Shown in pieces: positions 37,054-46,994 of a DNA stretch of 64,000 bases (positions within the stretch are counted from its first letter, which is position 1; each line of letters starts with the position of its first letter). A program made the position numbers and the translations under genes. The stretch covers positions 1,144,501 to 1,208,500 of the forward strand of contig NZ_CP071527.1 of NCBI RefSeq assembly GCF_023921225.1, given 5' to 3'. This DNA is from Legionella lytica (lineage in GTDB: Bacteria > Pseudomonadota > Gammaproteobacteria > Legionellales > Legionellaceae). The notes beneath the pieces were generated by a model. It had not been told where the DNA came from and ran no database searches. It worked only from the letters and a program-made list of their open reading frames with translations.

Positions 37054-37773
37054 TTAATGAGGCTTACCTATAACAGGTTGGTTTTGCGGAGCATTAGGAG
37101 TGCTTTCATCCGCTGGGCGAGTATCCAGATTTGTATTCTCAGGATTATTTACCAATATAGGTTTTTTCGTTGTCACCGTACCGCGTGGAGTTGCAATCAT
37201 TTGGGTAATTCCCAGGTCTCCTGTTGGTTTACGATTAACCGTTAAATCAACACTCAACAGTTGGCTAACTTTTTCTTTCTCATTTTGATAAACTACTACT
37301 AAAGGCAATGTGACCTTCCACTGATTGTCTTTGGCATTTGTAATAAATCCTTGGCCATCAACATGACTGCTTACAGTTAAACTTTGTGACTTAATCGCTT
37401 CGATATTACCTGATTTTTTCAATGCAGTACTAAAACCAGTCCAACCTTGTTCAGTAAAACAGGCCTGTAATTTCTGCATTTGTGCATCTAAGGTATTTGG
37501 GTCGAAGCTAAATGATTGGATCACTGCTTTTTCAGACCAAGCTAAAACCACAGATTGTTCTACGCTTTTTACTTGAGCAGGAATTTTATAATTGCAATCA
37601 ATGACCGCACTCGGTGCTGGGGCAGGTACGACTTGAGCTGCTGGTGCTGCTGGAAGCGTAGTAGAGCCTGGTTGTGGGGGTGTTGCTGGAGTTGCTGGTG
37701 ACGCTGGATCAGCAGCATATACTTGAGTGCTAATTAGAGTAGCTAAGGCACTCCAAAGTATGGTTTTCTTCAT
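37054..37773 (-). CDS. IcmL/DotI-like periplasmic protein
   Basis: 239 residues with AAAGGAG before the ATG. A cleavable signal peptide ends at VYAA (about 21); a Pro/Ala-rich linker follows (22-57). Residues about 65-200 resemble the periplasmic domain of DotI/IcmL: VVLAWSEKAVIQSFSFD, FTEQGWTGFSTALKKSGNIE, then LPLVVVYQNE and LGITQMIATPRG. DotI is an inner-membrane part of the Dot/Icm type IV secretion system and is related to conjugation protein TraM. Here the N-terminal membrane anchor is replaced by a signal peptide, so this is a paralogue, not DotI itself. It sits 12 bases after hutG on the same strand. Family assignment is from recalled motifs. Confidence 0.75.
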   Translation of the reverse strand: MKKTILWSALATLISTQVYAADPASPATPATPPQPGSTTLPAAPAAQVVPAPAPSAVIDCNYKIPAQVKSVEQSVVLAWSEKAVIQSFSFDPNTLDAQMQKLQACFTEQGWTGFSTALKKSGNIEAIKSQSLTVSSHVDGQGFITNAKDNQWKVTLPLVVVYQNEKEKVSQLLSVDLTVNRKPTGDLGITQMIATPRGTVTTKKPILVNNPENTNLDTRPADESTPNAPQNQPVIGKPH

Positions 37774-37785
37774 GAAATAACTCCT

Positions 37786-38745
37786 TTAAATTGTGTGCAG
37801 CAATTCTGCGATAATAAGCGCTGCCAGCCTGGCTGTTTTTTGATCCTGATCCAAAGGTGGCGAAAGCTCAGCAATGTCTAAACTGACTACTTTGCCACTT
37901 TGCATGATGTATTTCAAGAGTGGCAATATTTGCCATGGGGTTAACCCCAGTGGCTGTGGGGCGCTTACCCCTGGGGCGAAACATTCAGCTAAAACATCAA
38001 GACAGATAGTTAAATAAATATGGTCCATATTTAGCATAAAATCATCAAGAAAAGCCAAATGCCAAGCGAGGCTTTTCTCATAAATATCTTCTGCCGTTAA
38101 ATAGCGCACGTTTAATTCCGCTGCACGACGAAACAACGAAGGAGTATTACCCATCCGTTGTATACCCAGGCAGCAATAATCAAATTTACGTCTGTTGTCT
38201 TCACACCAGGCGGCAATTTGTGAAAAAGGAGTACCTGAGGTTCCAAGCTGATCTTTGAGGTAAGGGCGCAGATCAAAATGTGCATCAAAATTAATAATAC
38301 CCAATCGCGTATAATTAGCAGCTAACCCTTGATGATGAGCCCACGCAATTTCATGGCCTCCTCCTAAAGCAATGGTTTGGTGTCCCTGCTGATGGCAAAA
38401 ATTAATCAAACTGGAAAATTGGCTTTGTGCTAATTCCAGCTCATCCTGTTCACAAATGATATTTCCTAAGTCGACATAAACTTTATTATTGGAGCAGGGG
38501 AGCTTTGCCAATTGAGTTTTTATTTGATCAGGCCCTAGTTTTGCACCGGGTCTGCCCTGGTTGCGGCGCACTCCTGCATCGCTAGCAAAACCAACAAAAA
38601 TGGTTTTTTTCTCTTTGCTAATTAAATCGGTTTGTTGTGTAGGAAAGGTTATTTTTTGAAAAAAACGCTCTGCATTGGGAGTATCTTTTCTACCCTGCCA
38701 TAAGAGCGGGTCAGCATGCCGATAATTGGACAGATTTTCAAACAT
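37786..38745 (-). CDS. hutG: formimidoylglutamase (arginase family)
   Basis: 319 residues with AGGGAGAA before the ATG. HutG splits N-formimidoyl-glutamate into glutamate and formamide, the last step of histidine degradation. The manganese ligands are in LGGGHEIAWAHH (about 125), INFDAHFDLRP (about 148) and LTICLDVL (about 245). In the last motif the usual first Asp of the arginase DxD is Cys, which I believe occurs in other HutG proteins. APGVSAPQPLG follows as expected. It is divergent from the SDR-hutI pair. Confidence 0.93.
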   Translation of the reverse strand: MFENLSNYRHADPLLWQGRKDTPNAERFFQKITFPTQQTDLISKEKKTIFVGFASDAGVRRNQGRPGAKLGPDQIKTQLAKLPCSNNKVYVDLGNIICEQDELELAQSQFSSLINFCHQQGHQTIALGGGHEIAWAHHQGLAANYTRLGIINFDAHFDLRPYLKDQLGTSGTPFSQIAAWCEDNRRKFDYCCLGIQRMGNTPSLFRRAAELNVRYLTAEDIYEKSLAWHLAFLDDFMLNMDHIYLTICLDVLAECFAPGVSAPQPLGLTPWQILPLLKYIMQSGKVVSLDIAELSPPLDQDQKTARLAALIIAELLHTI

Positions 38746-38904
38746 TAAATTCTCCCTGTATTAGCGATACATAGTGAAAGTTATTGATTCTATAGTACTT
38801 GCCATAAAAAAAGAAATTTTGTCTTTACCCGGTTAAAATATGCCAACTTAGTCTAATGTCTGGTATTATCTGTGTACACTTAGATAGAAGATACAGAGGA
38901 TATT

Positions 38905-39666
38905 GTGTTTATTATTACTGGCGGTGGAAGTGGTATAGGAAAAGCTTTAGCCTTATCTTTGGATAAACGCGGTAAAAATGTATTAATCATCGGGCGTCGA
39001 GAGCAGTTATTGAAGGAAACAGCAGCTGCCGCAACAAACATTCAATATTTCTGCGCTGACGTTGCTACCCCAGATGGTTTAGCAGCTATAAAAACACATC
39101 TGGATTCGGTATCTCAAATTACTGCATTAATTAATAATGCGGGTACTTTAAATCCCCTGAGTTTATTAAAAGATATTGAACCTCAAGAATGGCAACATGC
39201 GCTAAGTACTAATTTAAATGCCCCACTATATTTATCACAAATGCTATATACCAAGTTAAATCAAGGTCGTGTGTTAAATATTGGTTCCGGAGCTGCTTAT
39301 TTTGCAATAAAAGGTTGGGGGGCTTATTGCGTTTCAAAAGCCGCCTTAGCAATGTTGTCCAAGTGCTGGCATTTAGAGTCCGAATCGGTTGCTTTTGCTA
39401 GCGTAATGCCAGGCATTATTGATACGGATATGCAGGTTTTGGCTCGCAGTGATGAAAATCCAGATCATGATCAAGGTAATTTTTATAAGCGTCTGAAAGA
39501 GAAGGGGCGTTTGGTTGCACCAGAAACTGTAGCAGTATTTTTAACTTGGTTATTGTTGGATGTTGATGCAGCAACCTATGGTTCTAAGGAATGGGACATT
39601 TACGATACCAGCCATCATGCAGCATGGCTTAAACCGCCACATCAAGTTCTTCATTGGGATTTTTAA
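38905..39666 (+). CDS. short-chain dehydrogenase/reductase
   Basis: 253 residues from a GTG start, with AGAGGA five bases upstream. Classical SDR motifs are present: [14 protein letters not shown] (cofactor), NNAGTL, and the catalytic YCVSKAAL with Ser upstream (GSGAAYF). The substrate is not known. It lies between hutG and hutI and its TAA overlaps the ATG of hutI, so it is co-translated with the histidine-degradation gene, although no SDR step is known in that pathway. Confidence 0.9.
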   Translation: MFIITGGGSGIGKALALSLDKRGKNVLIIGRREQLLKETAAAATNIQYFCADVATPDGLAAIKTHLDSVSQITALINNAGTLNPLSLLKDIEPQEWQHALSTNLNAPLYLSQMLYTKLNQGRVLNIGSGAAYFAIKGWGAYCVSKAALAMLSKCWHLESESVAFASVMPGIIDTDMQVLARSDENPDHDQGNFYKRLKEKGRLVAPETVAVFLTWLLLDVDAATYGSKEWDIYDTSHHAAWLKPPHQVLHWDF

Positions 39667-40886
39667 TGTTAACTTGCGATAAGTTATTGCTTAATACCAC
39701 GACTATTGATGCTTTAGGCAAGCAACTAACACAGCAAGCAATTGCTATTAGTAAGGGTATTATTTCTTGGTGTGGTCCCGAAGCAGAATTACCCTCGCAA
39801 TTTAGAGAAACTAAAGAACGAGTGGATTGTCATGGCCAATTAGTTACTCCAGGCTTGATTGATTGTCATACGCATTTGGTTTTTGCGGGAAATCGGGCTG
39901 CGGAGTTTCAGATGAAACTCTCTGGAGTAAGCTATACAGAAATTGCTAAAGCAGGCGGTGGAATTATCTCTACCGTAAAGCAAACTCGTGCGGCTTCAGA
40001 GGACGAGTTAATTCAGCAATCGTTGCCGCGAATTTTAGCTTTAAAAAACGAAGGGGTAACTACGGTAGAAATTAAATCAGGCTACGGTTTGGATTTGTCT
40101 TCTGAGCTAAAGATGCTCCGTGTGGCTAAACGCCTGGGAGAAATGACTGGTTTAAGAGTACGCAAGACTTTTTTGGGTGCGCATACAGTTGGCCCTGAAT
40201 TTTCAGGCAACAACCAAGCCTATGTGGATCTGTTGTGCGAAGAAATGTTACCTGCTTTATGTGAGATGGATTTAATTGATGCGGTAGATGTCTTCTGTGA
40301 ATCAATCGCTTTTTCGCTGGCACAAACAGAACAAATTTTTCGCGCTGCACATGCATTGAATTTACCGATAAAATGCCATGCGGAGCAATTGTCTAATCTT
40401 GGTGCCAGTGAGCTTGCTGCCGAATTTGGCGCTTTATCTTGCGACCATCTTGAGTTTTTAGATGAGAGAGGGGCGCAGGCCTTGGCTAAGTCCAATACCG
40501 TTGCGGTATTGCTTCCAGGAGCCTATTATTTTTTACGCGAACAACATAAACCACCAGTTGATTTACTACGCCAGGCTGGAGTAGGTATGGCTATTGCTAC
40601 TGATTGTAATCCAGGTTCCTCACCAACGGCATCATTGCGATTGATGATGAGTATGGCATGCCAATTTTTTGCTTTATCTGTTCCTGAGGTGTTGGCTGGA
40701 GTGACGAGTCAAGCAGCGAAAGCGTTAGGTTTAGACAAAGAAGTCGGCCATATTGCTGCTGGTATGGCTGCAGATTTGGTATTATGGTCTGCCACTGAGG
40801 GGGACGCACTTTGCTATTACTTTGCATATCCATTACCTCACCAAACAATGATAGCCGGTGAGTGGGTATCTATGAGGGATCTTTGA
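39666..40886 (+). CDS. hutI: imidazolonepropionase
   Basis: 406 residues. The ATG at 39666 overlaps the preceding stop as TAATG; the longer reading uses a TTG. HutI hydrolyses 4-imidazolone-5-propanoate to formimino-glutamate, the substrate of HutG. The metal-dependent amidohydrolase motifs are [16 protein letters not shown] (about 67-82), CHAEQLS (about 240) and [11 protein letters not shown] (about 308). The set hutG/hutI is split into two divergent transcripts here; hutH and hutU are not in the window. Confidence 0.96.
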   Translation: MLTCDKLLLNTTTIDALGKQLTQQAIAISKGIISWCGPEAELPSQFRETKERVDCHGQLVTPGLIDCHTHLVFAGNRAAEFQMKLSGVSYTEIAKAGGGIISTVKQTRAASEDELIQQSLPRILALKNEGVTTVEIKSGYGLDLSSELKMLRVAKRLGEMTGLRVRKTFLGAHTVGPEFSGNNQAYVDLLCEEMLPALCEMDLIDAVDVFCESIAFSLAQTEQIFRAAHALNLPIKCHAEQLSNLGASELAAEFGALSCDHLEFLDERGAQALAKSNTVAVLLPGAYYFLREQHKPPVDLLRQAGVGMAIATDCNPGSSPTASLRLMMSMACQFFALSVPEVLAGVTSQAAKALGLDKEVGHIAAGMAADLVLWSATEGDALCYYFAYPLPHQTMIAGEWVSMRDL

Positions 40887-40901
40887 CTTGGGAATTAAAT
40901 T

Positions 40902-41585
40902 ATGATGAACCAATTGAAATTCGTTTTATCGATGTTATTTATTGTTTCTTCTTTTGCTGTTCAGGCAGCGACCTCGGCATCACTTAAAAAAGAAACATCG
41001 ACTTATATTATTGATGTAAAATACCCACAAGGCTTCAAAGATGCCAATGTGAATACGGTAGTAAAGGATTTTATTGAGCAAACGCAAAAAAGCTTTTTTA
41101 GTGAACTATCTGAAGATGAAAATGTTGCTTTAGATGTTTCAGGTAAAAGTGGACTAAATATTACATACTCTATTGCGTACGAACAAAATGATGCGTTAAG
41201 TGTTCGTTTTAATATTTCTATTTATCACCGCGGTGCTGCACATCCATTAAATACGACTGCGGTGTTGAATTTTGTTAATAATCGTCAAGTAGAACTTGCT
41301 GGGTTATTTGTTAATGGGGCTGATTATTTAAAAACAATTTCAGAACTCAGTAGCAAAGAGATTACCGCAAAGAATATTTCTGATGCGAAATGGATCAAGG
41401 AAGGGACTAAACCGGTCGCAGAGAATTACCATGTTTGGTCTTTCTCACCAAAAGGACTTGAGATTATTTTTGATAGCTATCAAGTGGCTGCTTACGTTTA
41501 TGGACCACAAATAGTTTCAATTCCTTTATCTGCTATTTCAGCGATGTTGAAACCTGAAATACAAAAAACAGTTTGGAAGTCTTGA
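40902..41585 (+). CDS. exported DUF3298-domain protein
   Basis: 227 residues with a signal peptide ending near VQAA (about 23). The C-terminal part (about 165-220) has the DUF3298 pattern: YHVWSFSPKGLEIIFDSYQVAAYVYGP, split here by a few residues, and ends in the IVSIPLSAISAML helix. Such domains occur in RsiV-like anti-sigma and lipoprotein proteins; here there is no cytoplasmic anti-sigma part. The stop codon overlaps the ATG of the OPT transporter (TGATG), so they form an operon. Function is unknown. Confidence 0.8.
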   Translation: MMNQLKFVLSMLFIVSSFAVQAATSASLKKETSTYIIDVKYPQGFKDANVNTVVKDFIEQTQKSFFSELSEDENVALDVSGKSGLNITYSIAYEQNDALSVRFNISIYHRGAAHPLNTTAVLNFVNNRQVELAGLFVNGADYLKTISELSSKEITAKNISDAKWIKEGTKPVAENYHVWSFSPKGLEIIFDSYQVAAYVYGPQIVSIPLSAISAMLKPEIQKTVWKS

Positions 41586-43585
41586 TGAGTGATACACCTT
41601 TTATAGCTGCCGATAAAAAAGTAGCCGAATTAACTTTTCGGGTCATTATTTTGGCCATAATATTGACCGTATTATTGGCCATGTCAAATGCCTATTTGGC
41701 ATTAAAATTAGGTATTTTAACTTCGGCATCTATTCCTGCAGCTATTATTTCTATGGGAATTTTACGATTTTTTAAAAACTCTACTGTTTTAGAAAATAAT
41801 GCGGTGCAAACTGCTGCCTCGGCTGGAGAAGCGGTCGCTGGTGGTATTGTGTATACCATTCCTGCCTTGATCATTATTGGTTATTGGAATCATTTTGATT
41901 ACCTCACTAACTTTTTTATTGCGGTGAGTGGGGGAATTCTTGGGGTTTTGTTCTCAATTCCGTTGCGTCGTCTTTTAGTTAATGATCGTAATTTAAAATT
42001 CCCTGAAGGACGGGCTATTGCTGAGGTATTGAAATCCTCAGTAGAAAAAGCCGGAATCAGCGATATATTGATGGGGGGCGCGATTGGTGGCTTAATTGAA
42101 TTGCTGCAGACTGGCTTTAAACTGATTGCAAACAGTTGGGGATATTGGTTTGTTGTTAAACGTTCCTTATTTGGTTTAGGTGCTGGTTTTTCGGCAACCA
42201 TGATTGGTGCTGGTTATCTAGTCGGACATGATATGGCGATCAGTATCTTTTTGGGCGCAGTCATTTCCTGGTTAGTTGCTTTACCTATAATAAGTCGTTT
42301 CTATCCTGAATTTTTAACGCATTACAATCCAGAGCAGGCTGCATCATTCTTATGGAATAGTGAGATGCGTTATCTGGGGATTGGAGCTATGCTATTTGCT
42401 GGCATGTGGACTTTTCTGAAATTAGTTAAACCCTTGTCTAAGAGTATTCAAACTTCTTTTAATACATTTGTATCGAAAAGCCGTATGGATTTGGAAGTAC
42501 CGCGTACAGATAAAGATATTCCTCTTCCTTACCTGCTCATGGGAATAGGGGTGATGGCTTCGATTTTATTCTTATTTTTCCAATTAGTCTTACCTTTAGC
42601 ACAAGTAGGATTAGATAATGATTATTCGCCTACGCTGGTATTTCTCGCCGTGCTGTATGTCTTATTTATTGGCTTTATCTTTTCGGTAATTACGGCCTAT
42701 TTTTCGGGAATGGTTGGGGTTACTGCCAGCCCGGGAAGTTCGGTGGTTATTTCTGGGATGTTATTTGCTGCATGGTTGTTATTAGTTGCCATCGATCATT
42801 TTCTGCCGTTGCCCTTAAGCCCTCAGCAAATACAAGCAGCTGAAGCAATTACGATTATGATTGGTTCGGTAGTTACGGGGATTGCAGCTATTGCGAATGA
42901 TAATACTCAGGATTTAAAAGTAGGGCAGTTGGTTGGTGCTACACCCTGGAAACAACAGCTTATGCTCTTACTCGGAGTTGTGGTTTCCTCCTTGGTAATT
43001 CCACCTGTAATGCAGCTTCTATTTAATGTATATGGTATTGCTGGGGTCATGCCGCACTCAGGGATGGATGTGAGCCAATCCTTACCTGCACCAACCGCTG
43101 CTTTGATGGCTGCAATAACTGAAGCAGTGTTTCAAAATTCATTGCCTTGGAATATGATGTTTTTTGGTTCTTGCATTATTTTAGTAATTATTTTCTTGAA
43201 CCATATCTTTAAAATAAGACGTTACCTTAATTTGTCCATCCTTGGGGTTGCTATAGGCATGTATTTACCTCTTTCATCCTCTTTCCCCTTATTCATTGGC
43301 GGAATGATTGCGTTATTTGTGCAAAGGCATTTACGCAGGCTTCAGAAAAATAAAGAAGAACAGGTTACGAGAAAACAAAAGGGAACGTTGATTGCTTGTG
43401 GTTTAGTTGCGGGTTCAGCGATTATTGATGTATTGCTCGCTATTCCCTTCTCCATTGCGAAAAATCCTGATGCACTGCAATTGGCTGGTGCTGGTTGGAA
43501 AAATACCAGTGTATATTTAGGTGTCTTATCCACTTTATTATTAGCCTGGTGGATCAATCGCCGCGTTTGTTCTGGAAAGATTTAA
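41585..43585 (+). CDS. OPT-family oligopeptide transporter
   Basis: 666 residues from the ATG at 41585; the longer reading starts at TTG. About 15 membrane segments. The motifs NAYLALKLGILTSASIPAAI and ENNAVQTAASAGEAVAGG near the N-terminus, and NDNTQDLKVGQLVGATPW in the middle, are typical of bacterial OPT/YSL proteins, which import peptides or metal-chelate complexes by proton symport. It is translationally coupled to the DUF3298 protein and ends at an inverted repeat. Confidence 0.92.
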   Translation: MSDTPFIAADKKVAELTFRVIILAIILTVLLAMSNAYLALKLGILTSASIPAAIISMGILRFFKNSTVLENNAVQTAASAGEAVAGGIVYTIPALIIIGYWNHFDYLTNFFIAVSGGILGVLFSIPLRRLLVNDRNLKFPEGRAIAEVLKSSVEKAGISDILMGGAIGGLIELLQTGFKLIANSWGYWFVVKRSLFGLGAGFSATMIGAGYLVGHDMAISIFLGAVISWLVALPIISRFYPEFLTHYNPEQAASFLWNSEMRYLGIGAMLFAGMWTFLKLVKPLSKSIQTSFNTFVSKSRMDLEVPRTDKDIPLPYLLMGIGVMASILFLFFQLVLPLAQVGLDNDYSPTLVFLAVLYVLFIGFIFSVITAYFSGMVGVTASPGSSVVISGMLFAAWLLLVAIDHFLPLPLSPQQIQAAEAITIMIGSVVTGIAAIANDNTQDLKVGQLVGATPWKQQLMLLLGVVVSSLVIPPVMQLLFNVYGIAGVMPHSGMDVSQSLPAPTAALMAAITEAVFQNSLPWNMMFFGSCIILVIIFLNHIFKIRRYLNLSILGVAIGMYLPLSSSFPLFIGGMIALFVQRHLRRLQKNKEEQVTRKQKGTLIACGLVAGSAIIDVLLAIPFSIAKNPDALQLAGAGWKNTSVYLGVLSTLLLAWWINRRVCSGKI

Positions 43586-43601
43586 GCATTATATTTATAA
43601 A

Positions 43602-43680
43602 TTGTAGGTTGGCCCCCTTGGGTCAACAAGAGTATCAAGCCACAGCAGAACTCAAGGTTGGGCCATGGGCCAACCTACAA
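43602..43680. repeat. 79-bp element with 14-bp perfect terminal inverted repeats
   Basis: TTGTAGGTTGGCCC and GGGCCAACCTACAA bound a 51-base core, which holds a second, nested inverted repeat (AGGTTGG/CCAACCT). It follows the OPT gene by 17 bases. The shape is that of a small non-autonomous mobile element or a REP-type repeat; as a very long hairpin it may also stop transcription. Confidence 0.65.
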
Positions 43681-43765
43681 GTCATTTTATTATGAATTAA
43701 TTAAAATCAATTTATATTTATTTTGAACTTTTGTGGTATAATTAATCTTTTTGTTTAAAAATATC

Positions 43766-45382
43766 ATGATTAATCAGAATGTTATTAATTTTTTAATTGA
43801 TTTATGTAGGATTGATGAAGCAAATATTCCTTCTATCTTAGATACGATTACCTCTATTCGTAGCAACATCAAGCAATATGCAAAGCACTCCCCTGCGAGC
43901 CATCTCGAAATCTTGTTTAGCCTACATAAATTGGAAGAAAGTTTAACAAGTACTAGTCCGGATCGCTGTGAACAACTCGTTACCTTTTTGGTAAAACGCT
44001 GGGAAAGAATCATAGACAGCGATGCACAGTATCTTCATGATTTTGAGAACCCTATTAATGAATTATGTATTTCTATCGCTCAACTATTAAATAATCAGCA
44101 TTATTTAGCTTTTCTGATGCCAACACTTCTCAATGATCAGGTTTTGTATCTTACGTCAGGATATGATGAGGCAGGGGTAGATTTAAAAGAAGTTATTTTA
44201 TCTGATGATAATTCAGCACTTATTCATATTGGGGATGTGCTTGATTTTTGCCAGCTCGACGGAACACTAAAACATAATAGTTTATTAAATGGAAAGCAAC
44301 GAACGTTGAGCAAAGGAGAGGCAACCAGGCTATTAACTCGCGATACGGCAGTTGCTGACTATTACCTTAGTTTATCAGCAAGAGTAAGGTATCGCCTTAA
44401 TGGTGATACAGTTGGTGCTGCTTTAAATCGTTTAATTGATGGTTTATGCCAAGGTGGCCGCAGATTCAATGGGGAAGAGTATAATGCAGGTGAGGCAGCT
44501 AATATTGCAATTATTGAATTTTTTGATTTTTTTGCGCTCCTTCCTGAAGATGTTCAGCAACAGGTGAGAAAAACTTATATTGAAGATGAAAATACAGAAG
44601 AAGATGTGATTAGCTTAGGTAAGCTTTTTCAGTATTTGTCTCATCAGGATACATTAGTGAAATATGAAAGAGATATGGGGCTTGAGTCGGAATGGAGAAT
44701 GAACTCTATGGATGTGAGTTTGGAAGAATATATAGAGGAAAATGCTGCGGTTGAAGGCCATGCTGAAGAAGAGGAATCAGAGGAGGATGATGAGCTTTCC
44801 GTTGCTTTCTGTGTGGAGTTGATAGCGAATGATATTGAGAGGGTTTTGAAAGAACATCCAGAACTATATGAAATTTCGCCACAAACTGATTTTGTAAAAC
44901 AATCTTTAGAGCAATTAGATGACAATATCAGGATAAACAGAGAACAATATCAAATCGCAATTCAAACCTTGTGCAAACATCCCGCTTATAAAAAGAAAGA
45001 ATTTGATTTGAATGCTCTTATCGAAGAGATAAGCGTTTCTCCTAATTTTAAAATGATTAGTGAGCAAGTTTATTTTATTATCAATAAATTGTTTTTAAAT
45101 AAACCACTCGGTGAAGATAAAAGCGCTGTTACGAGGGCTTTTTTTGCTCATCTCATCCAGAATTATAACGAGCAATTTCTAAAAACAGTTTTTAGCCGAT
45201 TAACAAAAACTACCAAGATTTTTTTTAATGCCCAATCAGGTCTTGATTTTGATCCAGACGATAATTATACGCCATATTTTTTAAGACCAAGGAAAACTAG
45301 AATCCCTCGTCCTCTAGATGAGGTTGATAATGATTTGGATGCAGGTACCATGAGAGATGATATCTTCAGACACGGGCGTTAA
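43766..45382 (+). CDS. orphan protein with acidic segment, possible effector
   Basis: 538 residues from ATG at 43766 (a TTG is available 15 bases earlier); no good ribosome binding site is seen. No signal peptide, membrane segment or domain I recognise. The protein is mostly alpha-helical. An acidic stretch (HAEEEESEEDDELS, about 330) interrupts it. About residue 225 is a Gly/Arg patch (CQGGRRFNGEEYNAGEA). A large helical orphan without neighbours in an operon is a common appearance of Legionella effectors, but nothing here proves it. An IS element is inserted about 280 bases downstream. Confidence 0.65.
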   Translation: MINQNVINFLIDLCRIDEANIPSILDTITSIRSNIKQYAKHSPASHLEILFSLHKLEESLTSTSPDRCEQLVTFLVKRWERIIDSDAQYLHDFENPINELCISIAQLLNNQHYLAFLMPTLLNDQVLYLTSGYDEAGVDLKEVILSDDNSALIHIGDVLDFCQLDGTLKHNSLLNGKQRTLSKGEATRLLTRDTAVADYYLSLSARVRYRLNGDTVGAALNRLIDGLCQGGRRFNGEEYNAGEAANIAIIEFFDFFALLPEDVQQQVRKTYIEDENTEEDVISLGKLFQYLSHQDTLVKYERDMGLESEWRMNSMDVSLEEYIEENAAVEGHAEEEESEEDDELSVAFCVELIANDIERVLKEHPELYEISPQTDFVKQSLEQLDDNIRINREQYQIAIQTLCKHPAYKKKEFDLNALIEEISVSPNFKMISEQVYFIINKLFLNKPLGEDKSAVTRAFFAHLIQNYNEQFLKTVFSRLTKTTKIFFNAQSGLDFDPDDNYTPYFLRPRKTRIPRPLDEVDNDLDAGTMRDDIFRHGR

Positions 45383-45663
45383 GATTTGGTTGCTGGTAGC
45401 ATAAGGAGTTTGCTGCGCTGTCGAGTAGTTCTATTGTAAGATGACAGTATCGCTCATCACAAATAAGTAATAGGCTTTGTTTTTTTGCTCAAAATTATAA
45501 GATGAAGGTATTAAAATTCTATTATTAGTTTCGGAATTAGCAGGTGATTGGAAGTGTATAATTTTTATTAAAATGTAGGCCGGCTGTTGTAGGGCCCTGC
45601 ATTGGGAGTAGTTCACGTTGTGTTTGCTGGGCCTGACGGCCCAGTCTATGCTCTAAAAGGGTA

Positions 45664-45687
45664 GTGTTTAAATAACTGTGTCATCTC
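45664..45687 (+). repeat. left terminal inverted repeat of the IS256 element
   Basis: 24 bases beginning GTGTTTAAATAACTGTGTCA, matching the right end (46971-46994, reverse complement) at about 19-20 of 24 positions. Confidence 0.8.
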
Positions 45688-45726
45688 TTTTAACTTGTTA
45701 TAATTTAACACTTAAAAGAGGTGCAT

Positions 45727-46965
45727 ATGAGTAAGAAGACAATTGATTTATCGAATTTTGATTTCAACGAGTTCAAATCAGAAGCATTAGCGCAGTTAAA
45801 ATTAGGACAATCGCTCACAGGAAAAGACGGAATCCTTACCCCCTTAATTAAAGAGTTATTAGAGTCTGCCTTAGAAGGAGAAATGGATTCTCATATGATG
45901 GACTGCTCTGAGACAGGTATCGTCAACCGTCGTAACGGTAAAACGACTAAAACGATTAAATCGACCACTGGCGTTTTTGACTTGGAAACGCCTCGAGATA
46001 GGGATGGTAGTTTTGAGCCTGAGATAGTCAAAAAACGTCAAACAGTACTCAACGAGTCACTCGATAATAAAGTCTTGGCACTTTATGCGATAGGCATGAG
46101 CTACGAGGCAATAAGCGAGCATTTATCGGAGATGTATGGATTAGAAATCTCCAGCGCTAAAATCAGTTTAATAACCGATAAGCTCTTACCGCTGATTACT
46201 GAATGGCGCAATCGCTCCTTAGAATCGGTATACCCCATCGTATTTCTTGATGCCATGCACTTTAAAGTACGTGTTGACGGCAAGGTCATCAGTCGAGCCT
46301 TTTACACGGTTCTCGCTGTTAACTCAGAAGGTAAAAAGGATATTCTAGGACTCTATTTATCTGAGGCAGAAGGCGCTCGTTTCTGGCTTGGTGTCTTAAA
46401 TGACCTTAAGGCTCGCGGGGTAGAAGATATTCTTATTGCCAGCATCGATGGGCTTAAGGGATTTCCTGATGCCATTACCGAAGTATTTCCTCATACTGAA
46501 GTGCAGCTTTGTGTTGTTCATCAAATTCGCAACTCATTGAAGTATGTGGTCAGCAAAGACCAGAAGGCCTTTATGGCTGATTTAAAACTTGTTTATAAAG
46601 CGTCAAGCAAAGACTTAGCGGAGCATCATCTGCTTGAGCTGGAAGAGAAATGGGGAAAAAAATATCCTGCTGTAATAAAGTCTTGGAATAATCACTGGGA
46701 AGCTCTATCACAGTACTTTAAATATCCAGAAGAGCTCAGACGTATCATTTATACGACCAATATTGTCGAAGGTTTTCATCGACAAATTCGCAAATACACT
46801 AAAAATAAAGGCGCATTCACCAGCGAAAACGCCCTTATCAAACTCATTTACTGTGCTGCTCAGAAAGTACTGGAAAAATGGAATCAGCCCATGCACAATT
46901 GGGCGCTTATCGTGTCCCAACTACAAATCTATTTTGAAGACAGACTAACTTTGGGGCTTAGATAA
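45727..46965 (+). CDS. IS256-family transposase (mutator type)
   Basis: 412 residues. ATG at 45727 with AAGAGG six bases upstream; a GTG two codons earlier is less likely. The DDE motifs are visible: the first Asp in FLDAMHFKVR (about 176), the second in IASIDGLKGFPDAI (about 240) and the Glu in TTNIVEGFHRQIRK (about 345). The C-terminal end KYTKNKGAFTSENALIKL is also typical. Length matches intact family members, so the element is probably still active. Confidence 0.95.
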   Translation: MSKKTIDLSNFDFNEFKSEALAQLKLGQSLTGKDGILTPLIKELLESALEGEMDSHMMDCSETGIVNRRNGKTTKTIKSTTGVFDLETPRDRDGSFEPEIVKKRQTVLNESLDNKVLALYAIGMSYEAISEHLSEMYGLEISSAKISLITDKLLPLITEWRNRSLESVYPIVFLDAMHFKVRVDGKVISRAFYTVLAVNSEGKKDILGLYLSEAEGARFWLGVLNDLKARGVEDILIASIDGLKGFPDAITEVFPHTEVQLCVVHQIRNSLKYVVSKDQKAFMADLKLVYKASSKDLAEHHLLELEEKWGKKYPAVIKSWNNHWEALSQYFKYPEELRRIIYTTNIVEGFHRQIRKYTKNKGAFTSENALIKLIYCAAQKVLEKWNQPMHNWALIVSQLQIYFEDRLTLGLR

Positions 46966-46970
46966 GCAAT

Positions 46971-46994
46971 GAGGTGACACAGTTAAATGAACAC
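46971..46994 (-). repeat. right terminal inverted repeat of the IS256 element
   Basis: Reverse complement begins GTGTTCATTTAACTGTGTCA and pairs with the left end. It begins six bases after the transposase stop codon. Confidence 0.8.

Noticed and set aside
37786..38745. Cys in place of the first Asp in a HutG metal motif as a sign of inactivation
   Set aside because: I believe ICLDV-type motifs occur in other formimidoylglutamases, and all other ligands are intact; a database alignment would settle it.
45431..45616. 61-codon minus-strand ORF left of the IS element
   Set aside because: No ribosome binding site, no domain, and low-complexity AT-rich composition; probably chance.
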